DNA of 64,000 nt from Paraburkholderia dinghuensis (GCF_003837865.1 NZ_RQIS01000003.1:62001-126000); one strand, 5' to 3'. Shown: positions 45,039 to 56,771, counted from the first letter of the stretch. Numbers and translations are program-made. The notes: a model not told the origin generated them from the letters alone.

Positions 45039-45621
45039 GGCTGTCGTGATCGTGGCCTGGTCCGCAGCCGGGGCCATGATGGTGCTCGTGATCGTGCGGA
45101 TGCGCATGCCCGTGATGCTCGTCGAACACGCGTTGCGCCAGTGCGTAGTCTTCGACGAACGTGTCGTCGTGGCCATGCCTGTGTCCGCCGCCGTAGGCGC
45201 CCGTTTCGGGCTGGAACGGCAGCGTGGCGCGCTCCACGTGCGCGCCAAGGCGCTTGAGCATGTCTTCGAGCACGGGGTCCGATTCGAGCTTCAGTTCGTC
45301 TGAACCCACTTCGACCGGCGTGTGCCGGTTGCCAAGGTGATACGCGGCGCGCGTGAGCGTGAGGCGGTCGGGCGAGCGTACGAGCAGCACGCTTTGCCCG
45401 GCGGCGATGATGCGCACGAGGCCGCCGTCGTCGGCGACCAGCATGTCGCCGTCACGCAGCACCGTGCCGCGTGGCAACACAACCCCCACCTCTTCGCCCG
45501 TGTCGAGCGTGGCTGCAAAGCGGCTCTTGCAGCGCACGTCATAGGGCAACGTGAGCGTTGGCGCGCGCTTCACCAGAACCGGCGCGAGCTTCGCATTGAG
45601 TCGTTTGTCGATCGTGCGCAT
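45025..45621 (-). CDS. ureE: Urease accessory nickel metallochaperone UreE
   Basis: A 198-residue protein with the UreE N-terminal peptide-binding domain ([40 protein letters not shown]) and the metal-binding domain ([12 protein letters not shown]). The C-terminal ~30 residues are His/Asp-rich ([17 protein letters not shown]), binding additional nickel, as in other His-tailed UreE proteins. It hands Ni to UreG/UreF/UreD. Start at ATG 45621; the preceding ureC ends 38 bases upstream. Confidence 0.96.
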   Translation of the reverse strand: MRTIDKRLNAKLAPVLVKRAPTLTLPYDVRCKSRFAATLDTGEEVGVVLPRGTVLRDGDMLVADDGGLVRIIAAGQSVLLVRSPDRLTLTRAAYHLGNRHTPVEVGSDELKLESDPVLEDMLKRLGAHVERATLPFQPETGAYGGGHRHGHDDTFVEDYALAQRVFDEHHGHAHPHDHEHHHGPGCGPGHDHDSHAHR

Positions 45622-45659
45622 GTCAGTCCTTGCCGTGGTGCTCTCAATCTCAAGTGCGT

Positions 45660-47366
<1,707 letters not shown>

Positions 47367-47404
47367 GTCGGATTCCTGATGAATGTGCGTCGCGTCGGTG
47401 GCGC

Positions 47405-47710
47405 TCAGAGCGGGCCCATGATCTTGCCGTTGAAACCGTAGACGGCGCGATCGCCCGCGAGCGCGACCAGTTCGACGGTACGCTCCTGGCCGGGCTCGAA
47501 GCGCACGGCGGTGCCTGCCGCGATGTTCAGCCGGAAGCCGCGCGCGGCCTCGCGGTCGAACGCGAGCGCCTCGTTGACTTCGTAGAAGTGGTAGTGCGAT
47601 CCGACCTGCACCGGACGATCACCCTTATTCGCCACCGTCACGGTGACGGTCGGGCGGCCCGCGTTCAGTTCGAGTTCACCGTCTTCGATCAGCATTTCGC
47701 CGGGGATCAT
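47405..47710 (-). CDS. ureB: Urease subunit beta
   Basis: A 101-residue structural subunit, starting [20 protein letters not shown] with the diagnostic [20 protein letters not shown] and [16 protein letters not shown]. The ATG at 47710 gives the usual length and has GGGG seven bases upstream; another ATG at 47722 is in frame. It lies 20 bases after ureA and 38 before ureC. Confidence 0.97.
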   Translation of the reverse strand: MIPGEMLIEDGELELNAGRPTVTVTVANKGDRPVQVGSHYHFYEVNEALAFDREAARGFRLNIAAGTAVRFEPGQERTVELVALAGDRAVYGFNGKIMGPL

Positions 47711-47730
47711 GCGCGGCCCCATTCACAGGT

Positions 47731-48033
47731 TCACGGAATCGGATGATGGACGGTGACGAGCTTCGTGCCGTCCGGGAAAGTTGCCTCGACCTGGATGTCG
47801 GGGATCATCTCCGGCACGCCTTCCATCACGTCCTCGCGCGTAAGCAGCGTGGTGCCGTAATGCATGACCTCGGCGACTGTCTTGCCATCGCGGGCTGCTT
47901 CCATGAGCGCGGCGCTGATGAACGCGACCGTCTCCGGATAGTTGAGCTTGAGGCCGCGTGCGCGGCGCTTTTCCGCAAGCAGTGCGGCGGTGAAGATAAG
48001 AAGCTTGTCTTTTTCGCGTGGCGTGAGCTTCAT
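47731..48033 (-). CDS. ureA: Urease subunit gamma
   Basis: A 100-residue structural subunit: [40 protein letters not shown] and [20 protein letters not shown] are textbook UreA. An open frame continues upstream without family content, so the ATG at 48033 is the start. A 233-base gap separates it from ureD and shows no other gene. Confidence 0.97.
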   Translation of the reverse strand: MKLTPREKDKLLIFTAALLAEKRRARGLKLNYPETVAFISAALMEAARDGKTVAEVMHYGTTLLTREDVMEGVPEMIPDIQVEATFPDGTKLVTVHHPIP

Positions 48034-48266
48034 CGTTCGGAGTCGGTTGGGACGGGCGGCGCACGGATTTGCGCCGCACCGCAGCGTAAAAGAGCCCGGT
48101 TGCGGTCGCGTTGCAGCACGCGAACGCGCAGCAAGGCGCGTGCCAGTGATGGGGACAGCCTGGATGCACCATTCGCATGGCGTCGATGCACCAGACTGCA
48201 GCGCGCGGATGATGCTGCGCCGCGATGCGGTGCGCGAGGATTCCGTCGTGGTGCGTGCGTCGCGGA

Positions 48267-49235
48267 TCAGGTGGTCCAGAGGCGTAGCGGCGTGGGGTCG
48301 ACGCCGTGGACGCTGTGGCGCAGCGCCGTCCAGCAACGCGTGAGCGTCTGTTGCAGCGGCTCCATCGATCGCGCGAGCACGCGCACGAGCAGGACGCCGG
48401 GGCAGACGCAGGTCACGCCACAGCGCAGCGCGTCATCGAACGGGAGCGAGGTGGCGAGTTGCTGCGCGAGCGCGTCGTCGCAGGCAGGACTCACGGCCCA
48501 CAGCACGCCGAACGCCGGATAGCCCGCAAGGCCCTGCGGCGCATCGCGCAACGGATCGGCGGCGTCGAGCAGCGTGCGTTCGAACCAGAGCAGTTCGCCC
48601 GGCTCGTCGTCGTTGTGCTCAACGTGCTTAAGTCGCTCGACACGTGTCAGCGAGCGCAGCATGCCCGCCGACCAGCGTTCACCGGCAGCCTGGCGTCCCA
48701 GTTGCACGGCGTCCCAGCCGATGGCCGTCGCGTTCGCGCCGAGCGTCAGCGAGAACTCCAGTTCGGCGTGAGCGTGATCGAAGATCAGGTTGTTTTGGGG
48801 CAGCCAGTCGAGCTTCGCGCCGTCGCCGACATGGAGGGCAATGCGCTGGCGCGCCACGCGTCCATTCGACTTGTACCATTTCGTCGCGCCGGGCGTGGTT
48901 AGCACGGCGTGCGCGCCCTCGCCGATGTTCACGTCGATGTCGAGCCGGTCGCCGCCCGCAATCCCCGCGGGCGGATGCACGATCACCGCATGGCAGATTG
49001 CATCGCCTTCGGGATAGAGCGGCCGTTGAACGCGCAGCGGCCCCATGTGACGCCGATGTGTGAGCACCGTGCGCGCGCCTTGACGCTCGAAGCCGAGTTC
49101 GAGGCGTGCAGGCCATTCCTGCGCGGCAGTGCAACGAGACTGGAGAGACGCGGCAAGCGCGGCGTGGTCTTCGTGAAGCGACATGCTGGCGGCGGGAAGG
49201 CGGTAGGTGGCGTCGAGGATAGCATGCGCGTTCAC
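48267..49235 (-). CDS. ureD: Urease accessory protein UreD
   Basis: A 322-residue scaffold protein needed for nickel insertion. Segments: [60 protein letters not shown] and [19 protein letters not shown], all typical of UreD. It begins 16 bases after urtE, physically joining the transport and hydrolysis halves of the block. Codon and base usage match its neighbours. Confidence 0.96.
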   Translation of the reverse strand: MNAHAILDATYRLPAASMSLHEDHAALAASLQSRCTAAQEWPARLELGFERQGARTVLTHRRHMGPLRVQRPLYPEGDAICHAVIVHPPAGIAGGDRLDIDVNIGEGAHAVLTTPGATKWYKSNGRVARQRIALHVGDGAKLDWLPQNNLIFDHAHAELEFSLTLGANATAIGWDAVQLGRQAAGERWSAGMLRSLTRVERLKHVEHNDDEPGELLWFERTLLDAADPLRDAPQGLAGYPAFGVLWAVSPACDDALAQQLATSLPFDDALRCGVTCVCPGVLLVRVLARSMEPLQQTLTRCWTALRHSVHGVDPTPLRLWTT

Positions 49236-49251
49236 GCCGAATGATCCTCCC

Positions 49252-49947
49252 TCACACCGCGATCAGGGCGCGCACGCCGTCGGCATCCATCGTCGCGCCG
49301 TTGCCGCCCGCGACGATTTCCCCGCGGCTCATCACCCAGTAGCGGTCCGCGACGGCCTTCGCGAAATCGTAGTACTGCTCGACGAGCAGCACCGTCATGT
49401 GCATCTCCTCGACCAACTGACGCAGCGTGCGCCCGATGTCCTGGATGATCGAAGGCTGGATGCCCTCGGTGGGCTCGTCGAGAATCAGCAGTTGCGGCTC
49501 GCTCATCAACGCGCGGCCGATCGCAAGCTGCTGCTGCTGGCCGCCGGAGAGATCGCCGCCGCGCCGCGCCTTCATGTCCTTGAGCACGGGAAAGAGCGTG
49601 TAGATGTGATCGGGCACGCGGGCAGGCGCGCGTTTTTTGCTCGCGGCGCCGACCAGCAGGTTCTCCTCGACGGTAAGCCGCCCGAAGATGTCGCGGCCCT
49701 GCGGCACATACGCGAGGCCATTGGCGACGCGCGACCACGTAGGCAGTTTCGTGAGGACCCGCCCGTTCCAGGCGATCGAGCCGCTTTTCGCCGGCACGAC
49801 GCCCATCAGGCAGCGCAGCAACGTCGTCTTGCCCACGCCATTGCGCCCGAGCAATACCGTGAGCTTGCCCTCCGGCACGGTCATCGAGACATCGCGCAGG
49901 ATGTGGCTGCCGCCGTAGTACTGGTTCAACGATTCGATTGTCAGCAT
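49252..49947 (-). CDS. urtE: Urea ABC transporter ATPase UrtE
   Basis: A 231-residue LivF-type ATPase. Walker [20 protein letters not shown], signature [17 protein letters not shown] and Walker [21 protein letters not shown] are present; the TEGIQPSI segment is characteristic of UrtE. The ATG at 49947 ([13 protein letters not shown]) is chosen over an upstream in-frame ATG with no family content. It follows urtD by 43 bases and precedes ureD by 16. Confidence 0.96.
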   Translation of the reverse strand: MLTIESLNQYYGGSHILRDVSMTVPEGKLTVLLGRNGVGKTTLLRCLMGVVPAKSGSIAWNGRVLTKLPTWSRVANGLAYVPQGRDIFGRLTVEENLLVGAASKKRAPARVPDHIYTLFPVLKDMKARRGGDLSGGQQQQLAIGRALMSEPQLLILDEPTEGIQPSIIQDIGRTLRQLVEEMHMTVLLVEQYYDFAKAVADRYWVMSRGEIVAGGNGATMDADGVRALIAV

Positions 49948-49990
49948 GTCGATGCCTGTCGTGTACGCGGGGTGTGCGCGGGGTTTGCGG

Positions 49991-50863
49991 TCACCGGCCA
50001 AGATACGACTCGATCACCGCCTCTTCGCGCTTCACATCTTCGAGCGTGCCATCGGCAAGCACGGTGCCTTCCGCCATCACGGTCACGCGGCCGGTCGCGC
50101 CCGCAAGTGCCGCGACGAATTCCATGTCGTGCTCGACCACCATCATCGAGCAACTGCCGCGCAGGCGATTCAGCAGTGCGGCGAGTTCCATCGTCTCGTC
50201 GTCGGTCATGCCCGCGACGGGCTCGTCGAGCAGCAGGAGCGCCGGGCGCTGCATCAGCAGCATGCCGATTTCGAGCCGCTGCTTCTGGCCGTGCGAGAGT
50301 TCGCCCGCGAGCCGCCGCGCGTCGCTTTCCAGGCGGATCACTTCGAGCGTCTCTTCGATCTTCGCCTGTGCCTCGCGGTCGAGCCTCGCGCGCAGCGTGG
50401 CGAACCAGCCCTTGTCGGCCTTCATGGCGAGTTCGAGGTTCTCCCACACGGGATGCTGCTCGAACACGGTCGGCTTCTGGAACTTGCGCCCGATGCCCGC
50501 GCGCGCGATGGCCGGTTCGTTCATCCGTGTGAGATTGAGCGTCTGGCCGAGAAACACCTTGCCGGAGTCGGGTTCGGTCTTGCCGGTAATGACGTCCATC
50601 ATCGTCGTCTTGCCCGCGCCGTTCGGGCCGATCACGCAGCGCAGTTCGCCCACGTCAATCGAGAGCGTGAGCTTGTTTAGCGCGCGAAAGCCGTCGAAGC
50701 TTACCGTCACGTCCTCCAGATAGAGGATCGTGCCGTGCGACGTGTCGATCACGCCTGGCAGGGCGACGTGGCCCATTTTCGCCACGCCGGAGAGCGTTGG
50801 CTGGTCGAAAGCGTCGGATGAATCGTGGTTGAGCGGGGCGCTTGCCAGGACGATCCGGTTCAT
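49991..50863 (-). CDS. urtD: Urea ABC transporter ATPase UrtD
   Basis: A 290-residue LivG-type ATPase. Walker A CVIGPNGAGKTTMMDVITG, signature ELSHGQKQRLEIGMLLMQ and Walker B LLLLDEPVAGMTDDETMELA match UrtD. The first ~45 residues before LEDVTVSFDGF are a polar extension not needed for the fold. The ATG at 50863 overlaps the urtC stop (ATGA). It energises uptake together with UrtE. Confidence 0.96.
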   Translation of the reverse strand: MNRIVLASAPLNHDSSDAFDQPTLSGVAKMGHVALPGVIDTSHGTILYLEDVTVSFDGFRALNKLTLSIDVGELRCVIGPNGAGKTTMMDVITGKTEPDSGKVFLGQTLNLTRMNEPAIARAGIGRKFQKPTVFEQHPVWENLELAMKADKGWFATLRARLDREAQAKIEETLEVIRLESDARRLAGELSHGQKQRLEIGMLLMQRPALLLLDEPVAGMTDDETMELAALLNRLRGSCSMMVVEHDMEFVAALAGATGRVTVMAEGTVLADGTLEDVKREEAVIESYLGR

Positions 50864-52044
50864 GTGCGCTTCTCCCGCTTCGTGACGAGTTCGATGAGGC
50901 CCATGATGCCGCCCGGCAGCAACAGCGGCACGAGCACGAAGATGAGGCCGAGAAAGAAGAGCCAGTACTCCGCGAAATACGCTGTGAAAAAGCTCTTCGC
51001 GCCGTTCACGGCGAACGCGCCGATGATCGGGCCGATCAGCGTGCCGCGTCCGCCCACGGCCACCCAGATCGCCATTTCGATTGAGTTGCCCGGCGACATC
51101 TCGCTCGGGTTGATGATGCCGACCTGCGGCACATAGAGTGCGCCCGCGATGCCGCACAGGATCGCCGAGACGGTCCACACGAACAGCTTGTAGCCGAGCG
51201 GGCTGTAGCCGAGAAACATGAGCCGCGTTTCGCCGTCGCGCACGGCGGTGACGACGCGGCCGAGTTTCGACGTGACGATCGCGCGCGCCGCGAGAAACGC
51301 GAGCACGAGCGCGGCGAAGGTCATGAGAAAGAGCACCGTGCGCGTGCCCGGGTGCGTGACGGAGAAGCCAGCGATGCGCTTGAAGTCGGTGAAGCCGTTG
51401 TTACCGCCGAAGCCTGTTTCGTTGCGATAGAAGAGCAGCATGGCGGCGAACGTCATGGCCTGCGTGATGATCGAGAGATACACGCCCTTCACGCGCGAGC
51501 GGAACGTGAAGAAGCCGAACACCCACGCGAGCACCGCGGGCACGAGCACGACGAGCGCGAGCGCGTAGGCGAGATGCTGTGTGCCGTGCCAGTACCACGG
51601 CAGTTGATGCCAGTCGAGGAACACCATGAAGTCGGGCAGGTCGCTGCCGTACTTGCCTTCATGGCCGATCTCGCGCATCAGGTACATGCCGATCGCGTAG
51701 CCGCCCAGCGCGAAGAAGAGGCCGTGGCCGAGGCTCAGGATGCCGCAGTAGCCCCACACGAGATCGAGCGCGAGCGCGGCAATCGCGTAGCACATCAGCT
51801 TGCCGACGAGCGTCATCGCGTAGGCGGAGAGATGGAACGCGCTCGACTGCGGCAGCACGAGCGCGCACAGCGGCACGCCCGCGCCGATGGCGAGAATCAG
51901 CGCGATCAGCGCGTACCAGGCGCGCCGCGTGAGCAGCGGTGCGCGCGCGGGCAAACCTAGCGCAAAAATTTCGGGGCCGTCGCCGCTGTGCGGCGCGGGC
52001 GGACCAAACGTTGTGCTCGGGGACGTTGAAGTGGCGGTAGTCAT
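50860..52044 (-). CDS. urtC: Urea ABC transporter permease UrtC
   Basis: A 394-residue LivM-type permease with about ten helices. ALALDLVWGYCGILSLGHGL, FFALGGYAIGMYLMREIGHE and YVPQVGIINPSEMSPGNSIE are typical of UrtC. The N-terminal ~35 residues are polar. It is 86 bases downstream of urtB and overlaps urtD by four bases. It forms the channel with UrtB. Confidence 0.96.
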   Translation of the reverse strand: MTTATSTSPSTTFGPPAPHSGDGPEIFALGLPARAPLLTRRAWYALIALILAIGAGVPLCALVLPQSSAFHLSAYAMTLVGKLMCYAIAALALDLVWGYCGILSLGHGLFFALGGYAIGMYLMREIGHEGKYGSDLPDFMVFLDWHQLPWYWHGTQHLAYALALVVLVPAVLAWVFGFFTFRSRVKGVYLSIITQAMTFAAMLLFYRNETGFGGNNGFTDFKRIAGFSVTHPGTRTVLFLMTFAALVLAFLAARAIVTSKLGRVVTAVRDGETRLMFLGYSPLGYKLFVWTVSAILCGIAGALYVPQVGIINPSEMSPGNSIEMAIWVAVGGRGTLIGPIIGAFAVNGAKSFFTAYFAEYWLFFLGLIFVLVPLLLPGGIMGLIELVTKREKRT

Positions 52045-52130
52045 GTCAGTACTCGCCGGGCCGCCCCTAGAGTGCTGACCGCCCCCTCGGGGGGCAGCGG
52101 CCGAAGGGCCCGTGGGGATAGTTTCATTTT

Positions 52131-53768
52131 TTATGCTTCCGCGCTACGGCCCTTCAGGGCAAAAAGCCCCTGCGGACGCTTCTGGATGAACAGCACGATC
52201 AGCACGAGCACGGCGATCTTGGCGAGCACCGCGCCCCAAAACGGCTCGATCGCCTTGCTCACGAGCCCGAGGCCGAAGCCGCCGATCACCGTGCCCGCGA
52301 TCTGGCCGACGCCGCCTAGCACGACCGCCATGAACGAATCGATGATGTAGTTCTGGCCGAGATCGGGGCCGACGTTGCCGATCTGCGAGAGCGCGCAGCC
52401 GCCGAGGCCCGCGACGCCCGCGCCGAACGCGAACGCCCATGCATCGACGCGTGCGGTCCGCACGCCGACGCACGCGGCCATGCGTCGGTTCTGAGTGACG
52501 GCGCGCACGAAGAGGCCGAGGCGCGTTTTCGTGAGCACGGCCCACGCGATGCCCACGACGATCAGCGAGAACGCCAGGATCGCGAGGCGGTTGTACGGGA
52601 GGATCAGGTTGGGCATGACGGTGAGCCCGCCGCTCATCCACGCGGGGTTTTCGACTTCAACGTTCTGCGCGCCGAAGATCGTCCGCGTGACCTGGATGAG
52701 GATCAGGCTGATGCCGAACGTGGTGAGCAGGGTTTCGAGCGGGCGTCCGTAGAGATGGCGGATCACGAGCCGCTCGATGATGACGCCCACGAGCGCGGCG
52801 GCGATGAACGAGGCCGGGACCGCAAAGAGCGGATACCAGTTGAAAGCGCCCGGCGCGTAGTGCTGCACGAGCGTCTGCACGACATACGTTGCGTACGCGC
52901 CGATCATCAGGAATTCGCCGTGCGCCATGTTGATCACGCCGATGAGGCCATACGTGATTGCGAGACCGAGCGCGGCGAGCAGCAGCACGCTGCCGAGCGA
53001 GAGCCCGGCGAACAGCGTGCCCGCGATGGCGCTGCGGCGCTGGATCGCGTCCAGTGCGGCGATGCCTTCCTGCGCGGCGGCGCGCACCTGCGCATCGGGT
53101 TCGGCCCACGCGCCCGCCGAAGTCTTCGCGACGAGCGGGCGCAGCAGTTCGTACATGTCGAGGTCGTGCCGTGACGCGACGAGCTTCGCGGCTTCGCGGC
53201 GCGCGGCCGCGTCGGGATCGTGCAGCGCGCTCATCGCCCAGAGGACGTCGAGGCGGCGTTTGAGCGTCGGGTCGGTTTCCTTCGCGCGCGCGGCGTCGAT
53301 CATCGGCTTCATCGCCGGGTCGGGATTCTTCAACAGTCCTGCGATTGCCGCGCGACGCGTTTCAATATCGGGCGATGCGAGCTGCAGGCCGGACACCGCG
53401 CCCGCCACTTTCGAGCGCAGCAGGTTGTTGAGCGTGACGGGCTGCGCGTTGCCCGCGATGTCGGCGGAGACGGGCTTGCCGGTGATCGCGTCGCGTGCGC
53501 TTTGTGCATCCGCGCTGTCCTGCACGAGCACAACGCCTGAATCGGTCGCGGTGACGTTGTTGTCGGCGAGCGCCTTGAGGAACTCGAGCGAGGCGGCGTC
53601 ATGCGCCGCGATGAGTCTGTCGATGGCCGCGGACTTCGCGTCGAAGTCGTCGCCGCCGAGCGGTGTCACGTCGGCGGCGTCGAGTGCGTGCGCGCTTTGG
53701 CACAGCACGACGAACAGCGCCGGCCACAGCGCGCACGCGCGGGCCAACCTCTGGAGAGAGTGCACCAT
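52131..53768 (-). CDS. urtB: Urea ABC transporter permease UrtB
   Basis: A 545-residue protein: a signal-like N-terminus (LARACALWPALFVVLCQSAH), about 220 residues of helical repeats (ALADNNVTATDSG, RRLDVLWAMSALHDPDAAAR), then a LivH-type permease of about eight helices (GLAITYGLIGVINMAHGEFL, YVVQTLVQHY, VGNVGPDLGQNYIIDSFMAV in the order usual for UrtB). The extra exported N-terminal domain is a known feature of UrtB. It follows urtA after 132 bases. Confidence 0.96.
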   Translation of the reverse strand: MVHSLQRLARACALWPALFVVLCQSAHALDAADVTPLGGDDFDAKSAAIDRLIAAHDAASLEFLKALADNNVTATDSGVVLVQDSADAQSARDAITGKPVSADIAGNAQPVTLNNLLRSKVAGAVSGLQLASPDIETRRAAIAGLLKNPDPAMKPMIDAARAKETDPTLKRRLDVLWAMSALHDPDAAARREAAKLVASRHDLDMYELLRPLVAKTSAGAWAEPDAQVRAAAQEGIAALDAIQRRSAIAGTLFAGLSLGSVLLLAALGLAITYGLIGVINMAHGEFLMIGAYATYVVQTLVQHYAPGAFNWYPLFAVPASFIAAALVGVIIERLVIRHLYGRPLETLLTTFGISLILIQVTRTIFGAQNVEVENPAWMSGGLTVMPNLILPYNRLAILAFSLIVVGIAWAVLTKTRLGLFVRAVTQNRRMAACVGVRTARVDAWAFAFGAGVAGLGGCALSQIGNVGPDLGQNYIIDSFMAVVLGGVGQIAGTVIGGFGLGLVSKAIEPFWGAVLAKIAVLVLIVLFIQKRPQGLFALKGRSAEA

Positions 53769-53900
53769 GATCGCTCTTTATCGAAGGGGGCCGCCGCGAA
53801 ATGTCGCGCGGCGGCGGGTCTGGCTCGGGCTTGCCCGGTCTGACTCAAGCACCACGCGCCGCGCTCACGAGGCGCGCGGCGCGAGCGTTGCGTCAGTGCG

Positions 53901-55199
53901 TCAGGCCACGCGCGAGCGGCGCAGGAAGTCGGGCAGCACGGTCGAGCTGACCACGTCCGGCTTGCCCTCGTTGCCGGCGATGAACGGGCTCCACGGCTGC
54001 GCGCGGATCGCCTTGGTCGTCTTCCAGACCACGTTGAACTGACCGTCGGCGCGAATCTCGCCGATCATCACGGGCTTGTGCAGGTGGTGGTTGCCGTCCA
54101 TCGTGAGCGTGAAGCCCGAGGGCGCCGCGACGGTCTGCCCGATCATCGCCATGCGCACCTTGTCGACGTCCGTGCTCTTCGCCTTTTCGACCGCCTGTTT
54201 CCACATGTGGATACCGACCCAGGTCGCTTCCATCGGATCGTTGGTCACGCGCTTGGCGCCGCCCGGCAGATTCTGCGTCTCTACCCAGTTGGCGAACTGA
54301 TCCTTGAACTTCGTGTTCGCCGGGCCCTTCACCGACATGAAGTAATTCCAGGCCGCGAGGTGGCCGACGAGCGGCTTGGTGTCGATGCCGCGCAACTCCT
54401 CTTCGCCCACCGAGAACGCGACGACCGGCACGTCGGTGGCTTTGAGCCCCTGGTTGCCGAGTTCCTTGTAGAACGGAACGTTCGAGTCGCCGTTGATCGT
54501 CGAGACGACCGCCGTCTTGCCGCCCTGCGCGAAGGTCTTGATGTTCGCGACGATGGTCTGATAGTCGCTGTGGCCGAACGGTGTGTAGACCTCCTGAATG
54601 TCGGCATCCTGAACGCCCTTCGAATGGAGGAAGGCGCGCAGGATCTTGTTGGTCGTGCGCGGATAGACGTAGTCAGTGCCGAGCAGGAAGAAGCGCTTCG
54701 CGCCGCCGCCTTCGGCGCTGATCAGGTACTCGACGGCAGGAATCGCCTGCTGGTTCGGCGCGGCGCCCGTGTAGAACACGTTGCGCGACATTTCCTCGCC
54801 TTCATACTGCACCGGGTAGTAGAGCAGGCCGTTGAGTTCCTCGAACACTGGCAGCACCGACTTGCGCGACACCGACGTCCAGCAGCCGAACACACAGGCC
54901 ACCTTGTCCTGAGTGAGGAGCTGGCGCGCCTTTTCGGCGAAGAGCGGCCAGTTGGAGGCCGGATCGACCACGACCGGCTGGATCTGGCGGCCCATCACGC
55001 CGCCGTTCTTGTTGATGTCGGCGATCGTCATCAACGCGGTGTCTTTCAGTGAGGTCTCCGAAATCGCCATCGTGCCGGACAGCGAGTGCAGGATGCCGAC
55101 CTTGATCGGGCCGGTGTCCGCGTGGGCGAACGGCACGCGCCCCGCAGCAGCAAGCGCCGCCGACATCGTCCCGAGTTTCAACAGACTTCGACGTTTCAT
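53901..55199 (-). CDS. urtA: Urea ABC transporter substrate-binding protein UrtA
   Basis: A 432-residue periplasmic binding protein. The N-terminus MKRRSLLKLGTMSAALAAAG has a twin-arginine-like motif (RRSLLK) and ends at AHA. The mature part has IKVGILHSLSGTMAISETSL, YYPVQYEGEEMSRNVFYTGA and GHSDYQTIVANIKTF, hallmarks of UrtA/FmdD. The ATG at 55199 has AAGGGGAAA upstream. It is the first gene of the 12-gene urea block, under the sigma-54-type promoter at 55296-55311. Confidence 0.97.
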   Translation of the reverse strand: MKRRSLLKLGTMSAALAAAGRVPFAHADTGPIKVGILHSLSGTMAISETSLKDTALMTIADINKNGGVMGRQIQPVVVDPASNWPLFAEKARQLLTQDKVACVFGCWTSVSRKSVLPVFEELNGLLYYPVQYEGEEMSRNVFYTGAAPNQQAIPAVEYLISAEGGGAKRFFLLGTDYVYPRTTNKILRAFLHSKGVQDADIQEVYTPFGHSDYQTIVANIKTFAQGGKTAVVSTINGDSNVPFYKELGNQGLKATDVPVVAFSVGEEELRGIDTKPLVGHLAAWNYFMSVKGPANTKFKDQFANWVETQNLPGGAKRVTNDPMEATWVGIHMWKQAVEKAKSTDVDKVRMAMIGQTVAAPSGFTLTMDGNHHLHKPVMIGEIRADGQFNVVWKTTKAIRAQPWSPFIAGNEGKPDVVSSTVLPDFLRRSRVA

Positions 55200-55295
55200 G
55201 CTTTTCCCCTTCACGGTGGGATGGTTGAAAACGTGAGCCCGGCGCATGGGGTTATGCGCCGCCCATTGAGTGGCCTGTCTTGCGAGCAGTGTTAC

Positions 55296-55311
55296 TGCAA
55301 GCGTCGTGCCA
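55296..55311 (-). promoter_or_regulatory. Sigma-54 promoter of the urea operon
   Basis: Read leftward, the sequence is TGGCACG-ACGC-TTGCA, an exact match to the sigma-54 consensus TGGCACG-N4-TTGCW. It lies about 97 bases upstream of the urtA ATG in the right orientation, giving a leader of about 85 bases. Urea uptake and urease genes are known targets of NtrC and sigma-54 in proteobacteria, so nitrogen limitation probably induces this block. The rest of 55200-55648 has no gene. Confidence 0.8.
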
Positions 55312-55385
55312 GTGGGGCGTTTGTGCGCGATGCTTGTGGAATAAGGCTTGCAACGTCGCGCTGTTGTTGTCCTGGCGGATGAATG

Positions 55386-55540
55386 TGGTGCACCAGGTTG
55401 CATGTTCGGGCGCAGTGCATCGTGGCAGTGCGTCGTTGCATCGATGCGTGCGCTAGCGTGCAGCGCGCGTCGCGCGAGGTGTTCCTGGTTGTGCAAATGG
55501 GTTCTGCGATGCGGTTTGTGCTGCATTGCTGTGCATGCAC
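55386..55540 (-). promoter_or_regulatory. Candidate upstream activator (NtrC-like) sites
   Basis: Two 10-base palindromes, TGGTGCACCA at 55386-55395 and GTGCATGCAC at 55531-55540, lie about 75-230 bases upstream of the sigma-54 promoter. Their GTGC/GCAC halves resemble NtrC half-sites, and the distance suits an enhancer. The spacing of half-sites is not the classical NtrC arrangement, so this is tentative. Confidence 0.3.
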
Positions 55541-55648
55541 GGCACGCTGCCTGGGCTGGATTTCGTCGCCGCGCGTCGTCGACGTGGCGCAGATCGAGGA
55601 AATCTTTTCGACGGTGGCGCTTTTTCGGTGCGAAGCGGCGTAAACGAA

Positions 55649-55674
55649 AAAGGCGCGGCCTGCGCCGCGCCTTT
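55649..55674 (-). terminator. Rho-independent terminator of the pcm-rhodanese operon
   Basis: A perfect 11-base stem AAAGGCGCGGC / GCCGCGCCTTT with a four-base loop is followed leftward by TTCGTTT. It lies about 50 bases past the rhodanese stop and separates that operon from the urea promoter region. Confidence 0.85.
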
Positions 55675-55724
55675 CATCGACTGCGAGTCTGGCGGCCAGG
55701 CCAGACGCCGCCGCCAGCGATCCC

Positions 55725-56048
55725 TCAGTAAGTCGGCACCTTGGGATCGACCTGCCGCGACCACGCGTCGATGCCGCCTTGCAGGTTGAACACCTTCGTG
55801 AAGCCACGCGATTCGAGGAACATCGCGACATTGGCGCTGCGCGCGCCATGGTGGCACACGCAGACGATCTGCGCTTCGTCGTCCAGTTCCTCGCTGCGCG
55901 CGGGGATCTCGCGCATCGGAATCGACACGCTGCCGGCGATCTTCGCCGTCTCGATCTCCCACGGCTCGCGCACGTCGAGCAGCACAGGGGCCGCGCGTGA
56001 GTCGTCGGCGAGCCATTCGGCGAGGGCGGGGGCGGTCAGGTTCTGCAT
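55725..56048 (-). CDS. Single-domain rhodanese-like protein
   Basis: A 107-residue rhodanese fold: VLLDVREPWEIETAKIAGSV, then the active-site loop VCHHGARSANVAMFLES with the catalytic Cys at residue 65, and FNLQGGIDAWS. Such proteins carry persulfide sulfur and are often paired with pcm in Burkholderia-type genomes; the physiological acceptor is unknown. The ATG at 56048 is chosen over an in-frame GTG at 56075. It is 69 bases downstream of pcm and is followed by a strong terminator. Confidence 0.92.
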   Translation of the reverse strand: MQNLTAPALAEWLADDSRAAPVLLDVREPWEIETAKIAGSVSIPMREIPARSEELDDEAQIVCVCHHGARSANVAMFLESRGFTKVFNLQGGIDAWSRQVDPKVPTY

Positions 56049-56117
56049 GAAAAACTCGGTCGGATGAAAAGCCACGCCGGGCCGCGAGACCCGGCGCGTG
56101 GTGCGTCAAAGCCGGCG

Positions 56118-56771
56118 TCAGAACTTGAAGCGCGACGGCTGGACGGCGTTCTTCAGCGGCTCGACATACGTCTCGAACACGCTGGCGATGCGGTATTGCT
56201 TGTCGTCGATGCGGGTGATGATCTGCATTTCCATCACCGGCGCGGTGCCGACGAACGCGGCGAGACGCCCGCCCACCTTCAGTTGCTCGAGCAGTTGCTG
56301 CGGCAGGACAGGCAGGCCGCCCGAGACGCAAATCACGTCATAGGGCGCATTCGCGGGCCAGCCGTTCGCGCCGTCGCCGAGCGCGACTTCGGCGTTGAGC
56401 ACACCGTTCTTCGCGAAGTTGGCGCGCGCGAATTCCGCGAGTTCGGCGTCGATTTCGACAGTCAGCACCTGCTGCGCGCGATTCGCGAGCAGCGCCGCCA
56501 TATAGCCCGAACCGGCGCCGATTTCGAGCACACTCTCGTGCTTCTTGACTGCAAGCTCCTGCAGCACGCGCGCTTCGACGCGCGGCGCGAGCATGTGCTG
56601 GCCGTTGGGCAGCGGGATTTCGAGGTCGGCGAACGCGATGTCCGCATAGGCCGCGGGGACGAATTGCTCACGCTTGACGATCGAAAGCAGGTTCAGCACG
56701 TCCTGGTCCAGCACTTCCCAGGGGCGAATCTGCTGCTCGATCATGTTAAAGCGCGCTTGTTCGATGTTCAT
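56118..56771 (-). CDS. pcm: Protein-L-isoaspartate O-methyltransferase-like
   Basis: A 217-residue SAM-dependent methyltransferase. FNMIEQQIRPWEVLDQDVLN, LPNGQHMLAPRVEARVLQEL and the SAM motif SVLEIGAGSGYMAALLANRA match the PCMT family, which repairs isoaspartyl residues or acts as a related methyltransferase. Length is usual. It is the first gene of a two-gene leftward operon with the rhodanese. The 244 bases before the next gene contain no obvious signal. Confidence 0.92.
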   Translation of the reverse strand: MNIEQARFNMIEQQIRPWEVLDQDVLNLLSIVKREQFVPAAYADIAFADLEIPLPNGQHMLAPRVEARVLQELAVKKHESVLEIGAGSGYMAALLANRAQQVLTVEIDAELAEFARANFAKNGVLNAEVALGDGANGWPANAPYDVICVSGGLPVLPQQLLEQLKVGGRLAAFVGTAPVMEMQIITRIDDKQYRIASVFETYVEPLKNAVQPSRFKF

